From: Cichorium intybus
Lineage: Eukaryota; Streptophyta; Magnoliopsida; Asterales; Asteraceae
Length of the DNA stretch: 64,000 nucleotides
Assembly (NCBI GenBank): GCA_023525715.1
Contig: CM042013.1
Span: 80,744,494 to 80,808,493, forward strand
Direction: 5' to 3'
The notes under the pieces were generated by a model. The model ran no database searches. It was not told the DNA's origin and saw only the letters and a list, made by a program, of their open reading frames with translations. Both the position numbers and the translations under genes were made by a program. Numbering within the stretch: position 1 is the stretch's first letter; each line of letters begins with the position of its first letter. Shown here piece by piece: positions 48,868 through 60,513 of this stretch.

Positions 48868-49025
48868 CTTCTAACTTCTAACCTTTTTATTTATTGTAAA
48901 AACACGTTATCGTTGATAATGGCGTTTATTACATCTAACTTCTAACTTCTAACTTCTAACCTTTTTATTTATTGTAAAAACACGTTATCGTTGATAATGG
49001 CGTTTATTACATCTAACCTCTAACT
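48868..49025 (+). repeat. 78-bp tandem repeat in the LTR
   Basis: Two copies of a unit containing CACGTTATCGTTGATAATGG (48903 and 48981) separated by CTAACTTCTAAC steps. The solo LTR at 33420-34846 has a single copy, so the duplication is a later change in this lineage. Confidence 0.85.
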
Positions 49026-49211
49026 TCTAACTTTTACTTTATTTACCGCTTTCTGTCTATTTAAATACTGTCTAGTTTAGATTTACCATTTTATTTTATT
49101 CCGCAACTCTTATTTATTCCGCATAGTATAGATAAAATACATATCTGTCACACGGTAATAGGCTTAAAAAACCTTGTTCGTGGAGATCAGCTATCGTTAT
49201 TTATCAACAAT

Positions 49212-49223
49212 TGGTATCAGAGC
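49212..49223 (+). other. Young SIRE element primer-binding site
   Basis: TGGTATCAGAGC, tRNA-Met type, two bases after the LTR. Confidence 0.95.
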
Positions 49224-49509
49224 TTGTGTGATTTAATCTGAAATTTTTGTCGAGAACTTTTGTGTAGCGTTTTTATAAACCACCAATAAGTTTCCTTTGA
49301 AAATTTCATATTAATATCACTTGTTCAAAAACAAAAAAAAAAAAAAAAAAAAAAAAACATTTAAAAATTACTTGTGTGATTTATTTTGAAAATTTTTGTC
49401 GAGAACTGTTGTGTAGCGTTTTTATAAACCACCAATAAGTTTCCTTTAAAAATTTTCATTTTAACATCACATTTTCGTTAACAAAAAAAAAAAAAAAAAA
49501 AAACCAAAA
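49224..49509 (+). repeat. Leader with a 149-bp tandem duplication and poly(A) runs
   Basis: Two units with a 149-bp period share GTCGAGAACT..GTGTAGCG, TTTATAAACCACCAATAAG and a terminal poly(A) run (about 49332-49357 and 49483-49503). The second run ends a few bases before the gag ATG. Poly(A) directly upstream of the start codon is unusual and could affect initiation. Confidence 0.85.
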
Positions 49510-52317
49510 ATGTCTTCCGCAAACTACTCAAACATAAATTCTGTATCTATTGCTAACAGTATAGGTTCAGGTACTCGAGCACCCATTCTTATTCCCGAAG
49601 AATATAAATCATGGGTAGGTCGTATGAATCTTCATCTCAATTCTATAAGTGAAGATGTGTGGAAATGTGTAGACGGATCTCTACCAGAAAACATGACATC
49701 TCTTACGAGTAACTTGGATATACTGAATGAAAGGAAGAAACTCGAACTTCAAGCCAAAAAGGAACTTGTGTCTGGAATACCCCACAGTATTCTAAGCCAA
49801 ATGAATGATATAATCCTTTTAACCGCAAACCAAATTTGGCAAACTTTGAAAAATCGTTTTGAAGGAAATGAGAGAATCATTGGAAACAAGAAAACATCTG
49901 TTTTAAACGAATTTGACAACTTCAAAATGTTTTCACATGAGACCATCCATGATGCTCATGACAGATTCAATCTCATTACCATCAAAATGAATAATTTAGG
50001 CATCAAAAAGTCACAACATGAAATAAACCTCAAATTTTTCAACAACCTTTATGAAAGCTGGAAAATGGTCAAACTCATCATCCAGGGAAATCCGGCAATT
50101 CATACTGAATCTTTGTACAATCTGTACGGAGAATTACAATCGTATGAATCCTCGATTGACCCACCAACGTCTACTTCTTTTGGAGGACCACTTGCGCTTT
50201 TAACAACTTCCTCTCAAAACCAAACACATTTTCCTGATCAAAGTCAAATTGATCAAAACCAAGCTTTCTTAAGTAATCCTTGTGACTTGTCTGATCCAAA
50301 TAATGAAGCTGATTACCAACAATTGTGCGCTTTGGTAGCAAACACTAATCTCGAAAGATTTTTGCCACATCATAATCAATCAAACTTCAGACCAAATTTT
50401 CAACAAAGATCCACTTTTGGACAAAACTTTCAGAATCGCGGTTTTCAAAATAATCACAACTCTTATAATAACCAAAGTTCTGGATTTCAGAAAAATCATT
50501 CACAACCATCTCAACAGAAACAAACTCAAACATCTGAAAGACCACCCGTTAAGAGCCAAAAGGCTGACAATAACGATGATGATGATGACGTAATCATTTG
50601 TCACAAATGCAAAGGACTAAATCATTATGCCCGAGATTGTCGAGCCAAAGTCAAAGTCAAAGACTCAGCCTATTATGCTCAAAAAGCCGAAGAGCTGAAG
50701 AAACAAGAACAGAAAGCAAAGCAAAAAGCTTTGATGGCATTCCACGAACCTAGCGTGGAATACTGGCCAACTTCTGATGATGAAACCGACACTGAACCAG
50801 CTCAGTCAAACTTCTGCTTCATGGCTGACAACGAACCAACCACAAGGGCTCCATATGTCATCGATCAGGTATGGTCTATGATCTCAGATCTCGGTCTTTC
50901 AAGAACACCATTTGAGTCCCACATGACTAAGATTGAGAACAGTCTAAAAGCTGATCTCAGACTGTATCATGACACAATAGTCAAATCCGATATCTACAAA
51001 TCTGAATTACAAACCTTGCAACTCAGATTTGGAGAATCTACAAGGACTAGAGACAAACTTGAAAGAGACATTGAACGAAAATCTGAAGAAAATAATCACA
51101 TCCTAGAACAATTAAATGAAGCTCTAAAACAAAAAAGGGACTTAGAAATAAAAAATCAATCTGTTATTTCATCTGAAATAAAAGACACCTTAGAAAAGGA
51201 AGTCCTTCAGTTAAAACACAAAATTCAAGATTTAACTGACAAAAACACTAGTTTAAATCTAAAACTAGATGATTCTTCAAAACAAATCAAATTTCTTGAA
51301 TCCGAAAATCAAAGATCTCAAGGAAAATTGGATTCTATCAATATTGCCAGAAAATTGAGTGATGATGTTTTCACTAAAGCAAATAACTTAGGAACTGGCA
51401 AAATTGATACAAACTATAAACCAGGAATTGGAAGAGAATCTTTTGAAAATGAAAAGACTGAAAATGAAAATGGGAAAATTAGTGAAAATTCTAAATCGCC
51501 TCAACCAGATTTTTTCTCATCTGCCAATGAGGACGATTCAGATGATGAAACAGTAATCAACTGTAGCCCAGATAATACTTTTTTCAACAAGTCATACAAA
51601 AGAGTTGTAAAATCTGAATCAGACTCTGCTAGTTCAGTAACTCATCAATTGAGATCTACTAAACTAACAAAGAATGATGGCACAATCAAACTTGAAAATT
51701 TCTTAAATGGAGAAAATTCTGATCATCAAAATGGAAGTACTTCTGCTCCAACTGTCTTTCCCTCTTTAAACTCAACCTTTATTGGAAAGAACAGTCTGGG
51801 ACAAAAGTATTCAAAGAAACAACAGACAAATAAAAAACCAATTCAAGCTGTCTTTAAACCAAAAGAACAAAGCAAGCCCATTGTTTTCAAAGAAAAACCT
51901 TTGAAACCAGTCGCTGTGCCACAAAAACAAACCTTTAATCCAAAACAAAAACCGTTTCAAAAACCAATTCAAAATCGTTTTCAAGAGATAAACTTCAATC
52001 TCTCAAGGAACTTTCAGAAATCATCATTTCACCAAATTCCATTCCATCATCAAAGTGTTTTCCGAAACCATTCAGATCCCAGATACAAAGAAAGGTTATC
52101 AAACAGATCATCACATATAGGATACTTTTCACAAAAACAGAAATCGTTTCAAATGACAGGTTTTCAAAGACAAATCTTAAATTGGGAAAATCTGATAAGT
52201 CAAATCAAGCCTCAACCACTTCATCCAATTAACAGAAACCATAATGATTTCAGATTATCAAAAACCATTAACAAATCAGGACCCACCATGGTTTGGGTAC
52301 CTAAAATTTCTGTCTAA
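49510..52317 (+). CDS. SIRE-type Gag, 935 residues
   Basis: The start MSSANYSNINSVS lies just after the poly(A) run. The N-terminal UBN2-type gag domain covers about residues 25-230 (PEEYKSWVGRMNLHL, IWQTLKNRFEGNERI, FDNFKMFSHETIHDAHDRFNLI, HEINLKFFNNLYESW). A Gln/Asn-rich segment precedes a single zinc knuckle, CHKCKGLNHYARDC, near residue 364. Residues about 470-620 form a predicted coiled coil rich in Lys, Glu and Leu (LERDIERKSEENNHILEQL), followed by a long basic Gln/Lys/Phe-rich tail. It ends VWVPKISV and TAA, and the same frame continues into pol. It should form the particle and bind RNA. The length is well above ordinary Copia gag, as in SIRE-type elements. No internal stop. Confidence 0.92.
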   Translation: MSSANYSNINSVSIANSIGSGTRAPILIPEEYKSWVGRMNLHLNSISEDVWKCVDGSLPENMTSLTSNLDILNERKKLELQAKKELVSGIPHSILSQMNDIILLTANQIWQTLKNRFEGNERIIGNKKTSVLNEFDNFKMFSHETIHDAHDRFNLITIKMNNLGIKKSQHEINLKFFNNLYESWKMVKLIIQGNPAIHTESLYNLYGELQSYESSIDPPTSTSFGGPLALLTTSSQNQTHFPDQSQIDQNQAFLSNPCDLSDPNNEADYQQLCALVANTNLERFLPHHNQSNFRPNFQQRSTFGQNFQNRGFQNNHNSYNNQSSGFQKNHSQPSQQKQTQTSERPPVKSQKADNNDDDDDVIICHKCKGLNHYARDCRAKVKVKDSAYYAQKAEELKKQEQKAKQKALMAFHEPSVEYWPTSDDETDTEPAQSNFCFMADNEPTTRAPYVIDQVWSMISDLGLSRTPFESHMTKIENSLKADLRLYHDTIVKSDIYKSELQTLQLRFGESTRTRDKLERDIERKSEENNHILEQLNEALKQKRDLEIKNQSVISSEIKDTLEKEVLQLKHKIQDLTDKNTSLNLKLDDSSKQIKFLESENQRSQGKLDSINIARKLSDDVFTKANNLGTGKIDTNYKPGIGRESFENEKTENENGKISENSKSPQPDFFSSANEDDSDDETVINCSPDNTFFNKSYKRVVKSESDSASSVTHQLRSTKLTKNDGTIKLENFLNGENSDHQNGSTSAPTVFPSLNSTFIGKNSLGQKYSKKQQTNKKPIQAVFKPKEQSKPIVFKEKPLKPVAVPQKQTFNPKQKPFQKPIQNRFQEINFNLSRNFQKSSFHQIPFHHQSVFRNHSDPRYKERLSNRSSHIGYFSQKQKSFQMTGFQRQILNWENLISQIKPQPLHPINRNHNDFRLSKTINKSGPTMVWVPKISV

Positions 52318-55300
52318 TTGCAGGCACTTTGTGCTGGAGAGCCCAAGGATGGCACATGGTATATCGATAGTGGTTGCTCCAAGCATATGACAGGAAACCA
52401 GAGCTTTCTACGAGACTTCAAACCCACAGAATCCAAACAAGATGTGACCTTTGGAAATAACATGACTGCAAGAATCAAAGGTTATGGAAACATAACAAAT
52501 GGTCACTTCACCATCAAGAAAGTAGCCTACGTTGACGGCCTGAAACACAACCTAATCAGCGTATCACAACTTTGTGACAACAATCATGAAGTTCTTTTCA
52601 CCAAACAGCGAAGCATAATCAAGGATGCCAAGACCAAAGCCATTCTAGTCAATTCTGATCGTCTAGGCAACATGTATCCACTAGATATGGACCTTATCTA
52701 TGGAAAACCAGACATCTGTCTCTTGTCCAAAGCTTCTGCTGATATTAGCTGGTTGTGGCATCGTCGTCTTTCCCATCTCAATTTCGGCTACATCAACAAG
52801 TTGATCGCAAATGATCTTGTTCGCGGACTGCCGCTTCTGAAACTTGATAATGAAACTCTTTGTGCAGCTTGTGAAGGAGGAAAACTGTCCAAATCCTCTC
52901 ATAAAAGCATTTCTGAATCTAGTGTATCCGAACCACTAGAATTACTGCACATTGATCTTTGCGGCCCTGCAAAAACCCAAAGCATAAAAGGGAAGAAATA
53001 CATCCTTGTTATTATTGATGATTACTCACGCTTTACTTGGATTTTCTTTTTAAGGCTAAAGTCAGAAGCACCTGAAGAAATAATCAACTTCATCAAACAG
53101 ATTGAATTAAAGCTCAAACGACCAGTTCGAAGAATCCGAAGTGATAATGGTTTAGAGTTCAAAAACATAACTCTAGACTCATTTCTCAAAAACAAAGGCA
53201 TCGAACACAACTTCTCAGCCCCTTACACTCCTCAACAAAACGGCGTTGTTGAAAGAAAGAACCGAACTCTGTGCGAAGCTGCAAGATCAATGCTCATCTT
53301 TGCTGATCTGCCACAATACTTCTGGGCAGAAGCAATAGCCACAGCTTGATATACTCAAAATCGTTCTTTAATCCACAAACAACTTCATAAAACACCATAT
53401 GAAGTCATTAACAACCGAAAACCAAACATCAAATTCTTTCATATTTTTGGTTGTCGATGCTTCATAAAGAATAACAAAGATCACCTTTCAAAATTTGAAT
53501 CAAGATCAGACGAAGGAATTTTCCTTGGTTACTCTTTTACCTCAGCTGCTTATCGAGTACTGAACAAACGTACAAGAGTAATTGAAGAAAGTACTGATGT
53601 CCACTTCGATGAATTTTATGTCAGAAAATTGGATCGTGAACATTTTGGTTCACAAATGATAGATACTATTTTTCAAAATCCAATTCCACAAACACCATCT
53701 CCTGACATGGACATAGAAATTGATCTTGATTTACTTTTTGAACAACCCAAAACCGCTTATAGTTCTGAATTTCTAACATCTTCTACAATTCCTACAGGAA
53801 CCTCCGATGCAGAAACTTCACAATCAAACCAAGAAAATGCAGATCAAGTTGAGGGGGAATTACCAACACTAAATTCCTCTTTGAACACTCCCAATCCACC
53901 AGTCCAAAATGATCCCAGTGCATCATCTATGGGGGAACCTTCTTTACCACATTCTCACCCTATAATCCAAAAAGACATATCGGACAACAACCAAAATCTA
54001 TTCCCAATAGAATCACCTGACCAAGAAGAACAATGGGACATAGAAACACCAATCGAAATACCTGAAAAAACTCGCCTAAACAAATGGACCAGGAATCATC
54101 CTGCAAACCAAATCATAGGAGACCCCAATTCTGGTATTCAAACAAGAGCCGCTACCTCAAACGAATGTTTATACGGAGCATTCTTATCCATGACAGAACC
54201 CAAAACCATCCATTCAGCTCTCAAAGATCCAGACTGGGTCAAAGCCATGCAAGAAGAACTAGCTGAATTCGAAAGAAACCAAGTATGGGATCTTGTTCCT
54301 ACTCCTCCCGATGTTACTGTAGTAGGTTCAAGATGGGTTTTCAGAAACAAAACTGATGATCAAGGCATAGTCTGTAGAAACAAAGCAAGACTTGTCGTCA
54401 AGGGCTATTCACAACAAGAAGGAATCGACTACGATGAAACTTATGCTCCAGTTGCAAGACTCGAAGCCATTCGTATCTTTCTAGCATATGCAGCTCACAA
54501 GAACTTCAAAGTATTTCAAATGGATGTAAAATGTGCATTTTTACATGGAGAGATTGATCGCGATGTGTATATTCAACAACCTCCAGGTTTTGAAGATCCA
54601 CAGTTCCCAAATCACAGTTTTAAGTTACAAAAAGCAGTTTATGGCTTAAAACAAGCACCTCGAGCCTGGTATTCAACATTGTCAACATTTCTAGAAGAAT
54701 CAGGATTCAAAAGAGGTTCAATTGATCAAACTCTCTTTCGTAAAATTTTTAATAAACATCTGTTAATCGTTCAAATATATGTCGATGACATTATTTTTGG
54801 TTCTACTGATGAATCCCTGAGTATCAAGTTTGCAGATTTGATGAAGAGCAAATTTGAGATGAGCATGATAGGAGAAATGACTACTTTTCTTGGACTACAA
54901 GTCAAACAATCATCAGATGGAATTTTCATCAATCAAGAAAATTATGTCAAAAATCTTCTAACTCGTTTTTCTCTTGACAAATCAAATACAGCAAAAACTC
55001 CAATGGCCTTTGGTTACAAATTAGATGCTGACTTAAATGGCAAGCCTGTTGATCAAAAGAAATACCGAGGAATGATAGGATCACTCCTATACCTCACAGC
55101 CAGCAGACCCGACATCATGTTTTCTACATGTGTCTGTGCCAGATACCAAGCCAATCCTATGGAATCTCATGCTATAGCTGTGAAAAGAATTTTTAAATAT
55201 CTTAAAGGAACTCCATCTCTTGGCTTATGGTATCCTGCTAACTCTGATTTTCAGCTTAACGCCTTCACCGACTCCGACTATGGAGGATGCAGACTAGACA

Positions 55301-55734
55301 GGAAAAGCACATCTGGTTCTTGTCAATTTCTAGGAGGCAGACTGGTAAGTTGGACCTCAAAGAAACAATCATGCGTGTCCACTTCAACCGCAGAAGCTGA
55401 ATATGTAGCTGCCGCAAGCTACTGTTCACAAGTCATGTGGATGCAAACCCAATTACGTGACTATGGCTACAAAGTCTCACAAATACCAATATTTTGTGAC
55501 TCAACCAGCGCAATTGCCATTTCTCACAATCCAGTGCACCATTCCATGACAAAGCACATTGATATTCGATATCATTTCCTCAAAGACAACATACAAAAAG
55601 GTCATATCGAATTGCACTTCATAAACACAGAAGATCAAATTGCCGATGTCTTTACTAAGGCTCTAGATGAAACCAAGTTTGAATACTTCCTAGGCCGTCT
55701 AGGAATGTTGAATCCAGATAACATCCATCCCTAA
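52318..55734 (+). CDS. SIRE-type Pol (PR-IN-RT-RH), one internal stop
   Basis: It is in frame with gag after a single TAA; there is no own ATG near its start, so read-through, splicing or another mechanism must supply it. Protease active site WYIDSGCSKHMTG near residue 17. Pre-integrase LWHRRLSHLNFGYINK and zinc motif CAACEGGKLSKSSH. Integrase core: LLHIDLCGPAKTQS, IRSDNGLEFKN and TPQQNGVVERKNRT, a complete D-D-E triad. A TGA at 53347-53349 replaces a Cys codon just after the core; the same frame then stays open to 55734. RT has MDVKCAFLHGEIDRDVY and YVDDIIFGSTDE near residue 820. RNase H has FTDSDYGGCRLDRKSTSG, AEAEYVAAAS, FCDSTSAIAIS and TKHIDIRYHFL, and ends LGRLGMLNPDNIHP. All catalytic residues are present, so this copy is one codon from an intact frame. 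Confidence 0.92.
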
Positions 55735-55737
55735 TCT

Positions 55738-57200
55738 CCTACTTTTTGTTTGTACAAAAGAGTGTTTACTTTTATAAAAACAAAATTTTCCAAAAATATT
55801 CAAATAACCAAAATTTCCAAAAACATTCAGAAAAACAAATCTTCAAAAATACAATAAAAGACTTGTCATAATAAGCTTTTATAGAACCATGTGATTAACA
55901 TCTTCTTGACTAAATTTTCAGATACTTATGCTCGATGAATGTTCTCAGTTATATTGATTCTAAATTAAAGAGAAGGTTCAAAGTTCAAACATTTTTGTTG
56001 TGTACATTCTCCTATTCCCTTTGAATTTACTTCAAATTATAACGATTTTATCTGTAAAGGGACATAAGATCAGGAGATTCAGATGAAAACCAAACCCATG
56101 TGAGAAATTGTGCCTCGTCCTTAAATGCTAAGTGGAATTCATTTCTGTGAGCAAAGGTGTTTTCATTATGACTTATAGAATTTATACTCTTATACCGTGA
56201 TGCTAGTCTCATTTTTGCTTAGATATCAAAATGACCAGAGACGATACTTTCATTTTCTTATATATTAGACAAACTGTCTATTATATCACCTATCCCTATC
56301 CTCAATCAAACCACTTCAAAGAAAAGACTGATCATCTGGCATAACAAATCTGACAAATGAAGAAACGACAAAGTCATATCCAACAAATGCTGTCAACAAA
56401 TCACAATTGGTAACCACATCAGATATCTTTTACACAAGGTGTATTCGCACAAATCAAGAAAAGATAAAGACAAAGGTGAACACATCACCAAAGAAAAAGA
56501 AGATTTACAACAACAATCCATCAAGACAGACACCTCTCAAAACAACGAATTCTTAAAAGCTTTATCAAATATAGCTGTTCAAAACCGAAGATTTACCGGG
56601 ATACTGTAGCCTTCATAATTGAATATTCTTAGTTGCAAACTGCACTATGAAAATTTCTAAAACCCTCTACATGTATTTACCGACGGAGAGAGAGTGAACC
56701 TCAATGGCATGAATGAAGAAACCCTCTGAGTAATGCCGAAACCAGTCTTATGTGATTGATTATCTAATATGAAGACCAAGTAACTAAAGTATATAGGTAT
56801 AAATCCACATTAAGCATAAGTCAACACCTTCTAACTGAGAGATATCACTCATCTTTAGTGATTATACACCCGTTCTGCACCCAGAACAAACAAACACCTC
56901 AGTCAAGTGTGAGCTATACCTATGAGCGTTCATCTGAATCGACCTATTAAGATCACTTGTCGTCTTTATAAATGCTATAAAATCTTAAGGAATATTATGA
57001 AAATACATATACAAAAACCTTTTGATAATCGAACTCGAGACTTTGATTTAGAAACAAATATTCTTGACAAACATTTTTCAAAACATAAGTAAAATCTAGT
57101 CACACTCTTTCAAAACAAGTGATATGGTTTTATAAACATCTTATCCAAATTTCAAGAATTTCAATCAAACATTTTACTCCTCATTACATTAATGATCACA
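55738..57200 (+). other. 3' non-coding region of the young SIRE element
   Basis: About 1.5 kb between RNase H and the polypurine tract without a frame of interest. In some SIRE-type elements this space holds a further ORF; here I see none. Confidence 0.75.
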
Positions 57201-57211
57201 TAGGGGGAAAT
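57201..57211 (+). other. Young SIRE element polypurine tract
   Basis: TAGGGGGAAAT directly before TGTTGAATAAAG. Confidence 0.9.
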
Positions 57212-58596
57212 TGTTGAATAAAGTTTTTTATGTTTTTATGTGACCATCACTGAAATAAGTCGAAATGTTTTATTAACAGTTTATTTCAGGTTGCGTAAAA
57301 TCGAGTTCAACCAAACCGGAGAAAATGACGCTATGTACCAAAGAGCAAAAATGTCACCCAGCGACAGCAATCGCGTCCCAACAGCTCATGTGTCGCAAAA
57401 TGAAGAAAATCAAAACAAAAGAAGAAAAAGGCTGGAACAGTGCAGATCGCGACCCGATCCAACCCAGATCGCGACCCGATCCAACCAAGGATCGCGAGCC
57501 TATGGCAACCCGACGAGATCGCGACCCTACCTTCCACCCATCGCGACCCGACCAGGATCACGACCCGATCATCTATACATCGCGACCCGATCTCAGCGAC
57601 CAACTCCACCGAGTCGGGTAGTGGCCAGCACAAAAGCAAGGAACCACTTGAGATCGCGACCCGATCTTTATCCCATCGCGACCCGATCTCAGCGACCAAC
57701 TCCACCGAGTCGGGTAGTGGCCAGCACAAAAGCGGGAACCACTCGAGATCGCGACCCGATCCCATAAAGATCGCGACCCGATCTCCGCTGGAACAGACTA
57801 TAAATAGATGCTTCATCTTGCTGAATTCTACACACAACACTACATACTCTTATTATCCTCAAAGCATATCCACGACCAGAATCCTCAAAATTTTGATATT
57901 TCTGCATTTGGCAACGAGGATCAAACCGCAAAACCGCAAGAATCAAAACCTCCACCCGACACCAAACTTCAAACCTCCAAACAACCCTTACCCGACACCA
58001 AACTCCAAACCTCTAAACAACCTCTACCCGACACCAAAAATCACCAAAACCTCATCTTACCGTGAAGAACAAGAAATCGACATATCAAGAAAAACGCTAT
58101 CTTCCGCAACTATCGATAAGTTCCTTTAAAATTATATGTGTCGTTATTGATTTATTTAAACTGTAATAAATCAACTGTACCAAACTTCCAATACACCCGA
58201 ATTGAACCGTGACAACGAAAACATATGTGGACTGTATTTAACCGAGACATCTAACTTCTAACTTCTAACCTTTTTATTTATTGTAAAAACACGTTATCGT
58301 TGATAATGGCGTTTATTACATCTAACTTCTAACTTCTAACTTCTAACCTTTTTATTTATTGTAAAAACACGTTATCGTTGATAATGGCGTTTATTACATC
58401 TAACCTCTAACTTCTAACTTTTACTTTATTTACCGGTTTCTGTCTATTTAAATACTGTCTAGTTTAGATTTACCATTTTATTTTATTCCACAACTCTTAT
58501 TTATTCCGCATAGTATAGATAAAATACATATCTGTCACACGGTAATAGGCTTAAAAAACCTTGTTCGTGGAGATCAGCTATCGTTATTTATCAACA
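57212..58596 (+). repeat. Young SIRE element 3' LTR
   Basis: Near-identical to the 5' LTR. It lacks 26 bp present at about 48066-48091 of the 5' copy. A few base changes, such as ACACCCGA for ACACCTGA and TATTCCACAAC for TATTCCGCAAC. Confidence 0.95.
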
Positions 58597-58601
58597 GAGT
58601 T

Positions 58602-59263
58602 AAGTAGAGAGAAATGTTGATTTATTAATTGTTTAATAAATCAATAGAAATAAAAGAAATAGTTTATTAATATATTTAAGTGTTAATATATTAATTAGAA
58701 ACTATAATAATTAATTAAAAATTAATCTAGAATTAATTGGATTTAATTTGGTGATTAATTTAATTAATTAAAAGTGCAGGGACTGGTTTGTGTTTATTCA
58801 ATAGTTGAATACCTGGCTAGCCAGTGGGAGGGGCCAAAGTTGGCGAGAATATGGAGGCCACCTCTATATTGGCGAAACCCTAATTAGGGTTTAGAAGCCT
58901 TGGTCCAAATGGTCAATAGGCTTGCCTATTAAGGAGGCTCCTCTAGGGTTTTGACTGTAACCCTTGGAGGCTATAAAAGGAACCTCGTGGCCACCCTCAT
59001 ACCTGCGCCATCTCTCTATCTCTCTAGAACTCTGCTGTCTTCTCTCCTCCATTGCTTGGGTGTGACTCTATTTGAGACAGGATACTTTTGCTGCTAGCTT
59101 CGGGATAAAGAATAAAAGGTTGGTTTTCTTGATTTTAATCATTAGAAATTATTGTTGGCCTTAGCTTTTTGTTATATGTTCATAAGATAGAAAAACATAG
59201 ATCCTCAATTAGGTTGCATGTGAACTTAGGATTTCTAGTTCATTGTTTGCTTAAAACCTTTCA
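58602..59263 (+). repeat. T-family LTR B, right piece
   Basis: Resumes with AAGTAGAGAGAAATG after the second GAGTT and ends AACCTTTCA. TATAAAAG at 58972-58979. With the left piece the LTR is about 765 bp, close to LTR A. Confidence 0.9.
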
Positions 59264-59264
59264 G

Positions 59265-59276
59265 TGGTATCAAAGC
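59265..59276 (+). other. Primer-binding site of T body 2
   Basis: TGGTATCAAAGC, one G-to-A change from the tRNA-Met site. Its presence after LTR B shows that LTR B acts as the 5' LTR of body 2. Confidence 0.85.
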
Positions 59277-60021
59277 CTGCTTGTTTTTCTATGTAAATTG
59301 CTATGACTGTTTTTTTGTTTGTTTGATGGGTTGATTGAAATTTAACCCCATCAAGGAGGCCAAAATCGATGGTGGCTTGGGTTTTGAAAAACCCTAGCCT
59401 CCTTCCCCCTTCTGCGATTTTTGCTATGCTTGGAAAGTAGGTTGTTATTTTTGGTAATTGCTGATTAATTAAATAACTGGAACCCTTTATCCATTGCTTG
59501 CAATTTTCGAGACTTAGGGATAAAGATAGGTAATTAATTTGATTAATTTTGTGATGCCTATCTTTGTTTTAATTAATAGTTTAATTAAAGGATAAATTAA
59601 ATCACTTAAAGGTTTAAATTTAATTTTTGAAATTAAATGTTAATTAGCGAAAATTAAAAGAATAAAACCTAAAATATTTTAAAAGTTTAAAATATATCTT
59701 ATACATAGTATAATTAAAAGTTAATATTATTTGTATAAGATTAAATTGGTTAGTCTTACCGTTAGTAGGTCTCATTCACAAAACTGTCCTATAAAGAGGG
59801 TATTAGGCGACTGCCTATAAAATGGTAGTCTAATGGGTGTCCACTCTCACCCACCACTCTCCTGGTCAGTCGAGTGTCGTTAGCCGAACGGGTTTGATAG
59901 GACCGCTTAAGCCTCTTAAAAGTATAATGCTATTATTGAAAGTACTAGAACAATTCATTAAAATCCCAATCTAGTTACTTTACGTTAAAAATATTAATTG
60001 ATGCTAATCCATGAAATTGCA
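59277..60021 (+). other. First part of T body 2 leader
   Basis: AT-rich non-coding sequence colinear with 42661-43416. No frame of interest. Confidence 0.65.
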
Positions 60022-60244
60022 CATTGCACTTTGTGGAACGTTGGTGGAGCATGTGTGGTGTACCGGCACTCCAATGGGGGTCCACAAAGAGTTGCAATGG
60101 GTTTCTCGATTTTACCATTATTGACGGAGCATGTGTAGTTAACCGGCACGTCGATTAGAGATGGTAATTGAGTTCGAGAGTACCAAGCTAATTTGCATGG
60201 TTATTCACACCCGGTTTGTGATCCTCGGTATCCCAGTCACAAAC
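60022..60244 (+). promoter_or_regulatory. Structured RNA leader of T body 2 (three hairpins)
   Basis: Hairpin 1 (60022-60099): CATTGCA, CTTTGTGGA and TTGG pair with CCAA, TCCACAAAG and TGCAATG. Hairpin 2 (60105-60178): CTCGA, TTACCAT and TTGACG pair with CGTCGA (one G-T wobble), ATGGTAA and TCGAG. Hairpin 3 (60214-60244): GTTTGTGA with TCACAAAC. The arms differ from body 1 by paired changes that keep base pairing. Gag starts at 60514. Confidence 0.75.
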
Positions 60245-60513
60245 AGTGGGGCATTCCCGAGATTAAAACATGCTATTGAACAGTTTAATAAATCTCAAAA
60301 GAAACTAGGAATTCCATTATAATATGATTATGTTTTCGTGGTGGAATTGGCTAAATCGTCATTTGCCTACCATTATAAAATTTACAACAAGATTACGGCA
60401 TCCGTATTCTATATTGTGAATTGTTATAGTTGGGTCATAGCCTTATTATTATATTTGGGTTAATAGAAGGATTATATATATATGTATCTAATTAAAAACT
60501 ACCTTCTTTTATA

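Larger units (their letters stand above)
47799..49209 (+). repeat. Young SIRE element 5' LTR
   Basis: TGTTGAATAAAG..TTATCAACA. U3 holds the CG-rich array at 48030-48405 and a TATAAATAG at 48412-48420; the R/U5 part has two 78-bp tandem units around 48868-49020. A 170-codon antisense frame (47941-48453) is a by-product of the repeats. Confidence 0.95.
47799..58596 (+). mobile_element. Young, nearly complete SIRE-type Copia element
   Basis: LTRs of 1411 and 1385 bp, matching GAGTT TSDs, tRNA-Met primer site, a 935-residue gag, a 1138-codon pol with one nonsense codon, a 1.5-kb 3' non-coding region and a polypurine tract. By eye the LTRs differ at about five sites plus one 26-bp indel, so this is the youngest insertion in the window. 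The long gag and the in-frame stop between gag and pol fit the SIRE/Maximus group. Unlike SIRE relic 2, no extra ORF follows RNase H. Confidence 0.92.

Noticed and set aside
55738..57200. Envelope-like gene after SIRE pol
   Set aside because: I looked for a third ORF because SIRE-type elements can have one, but no frame of useful length or membrane segment is present.
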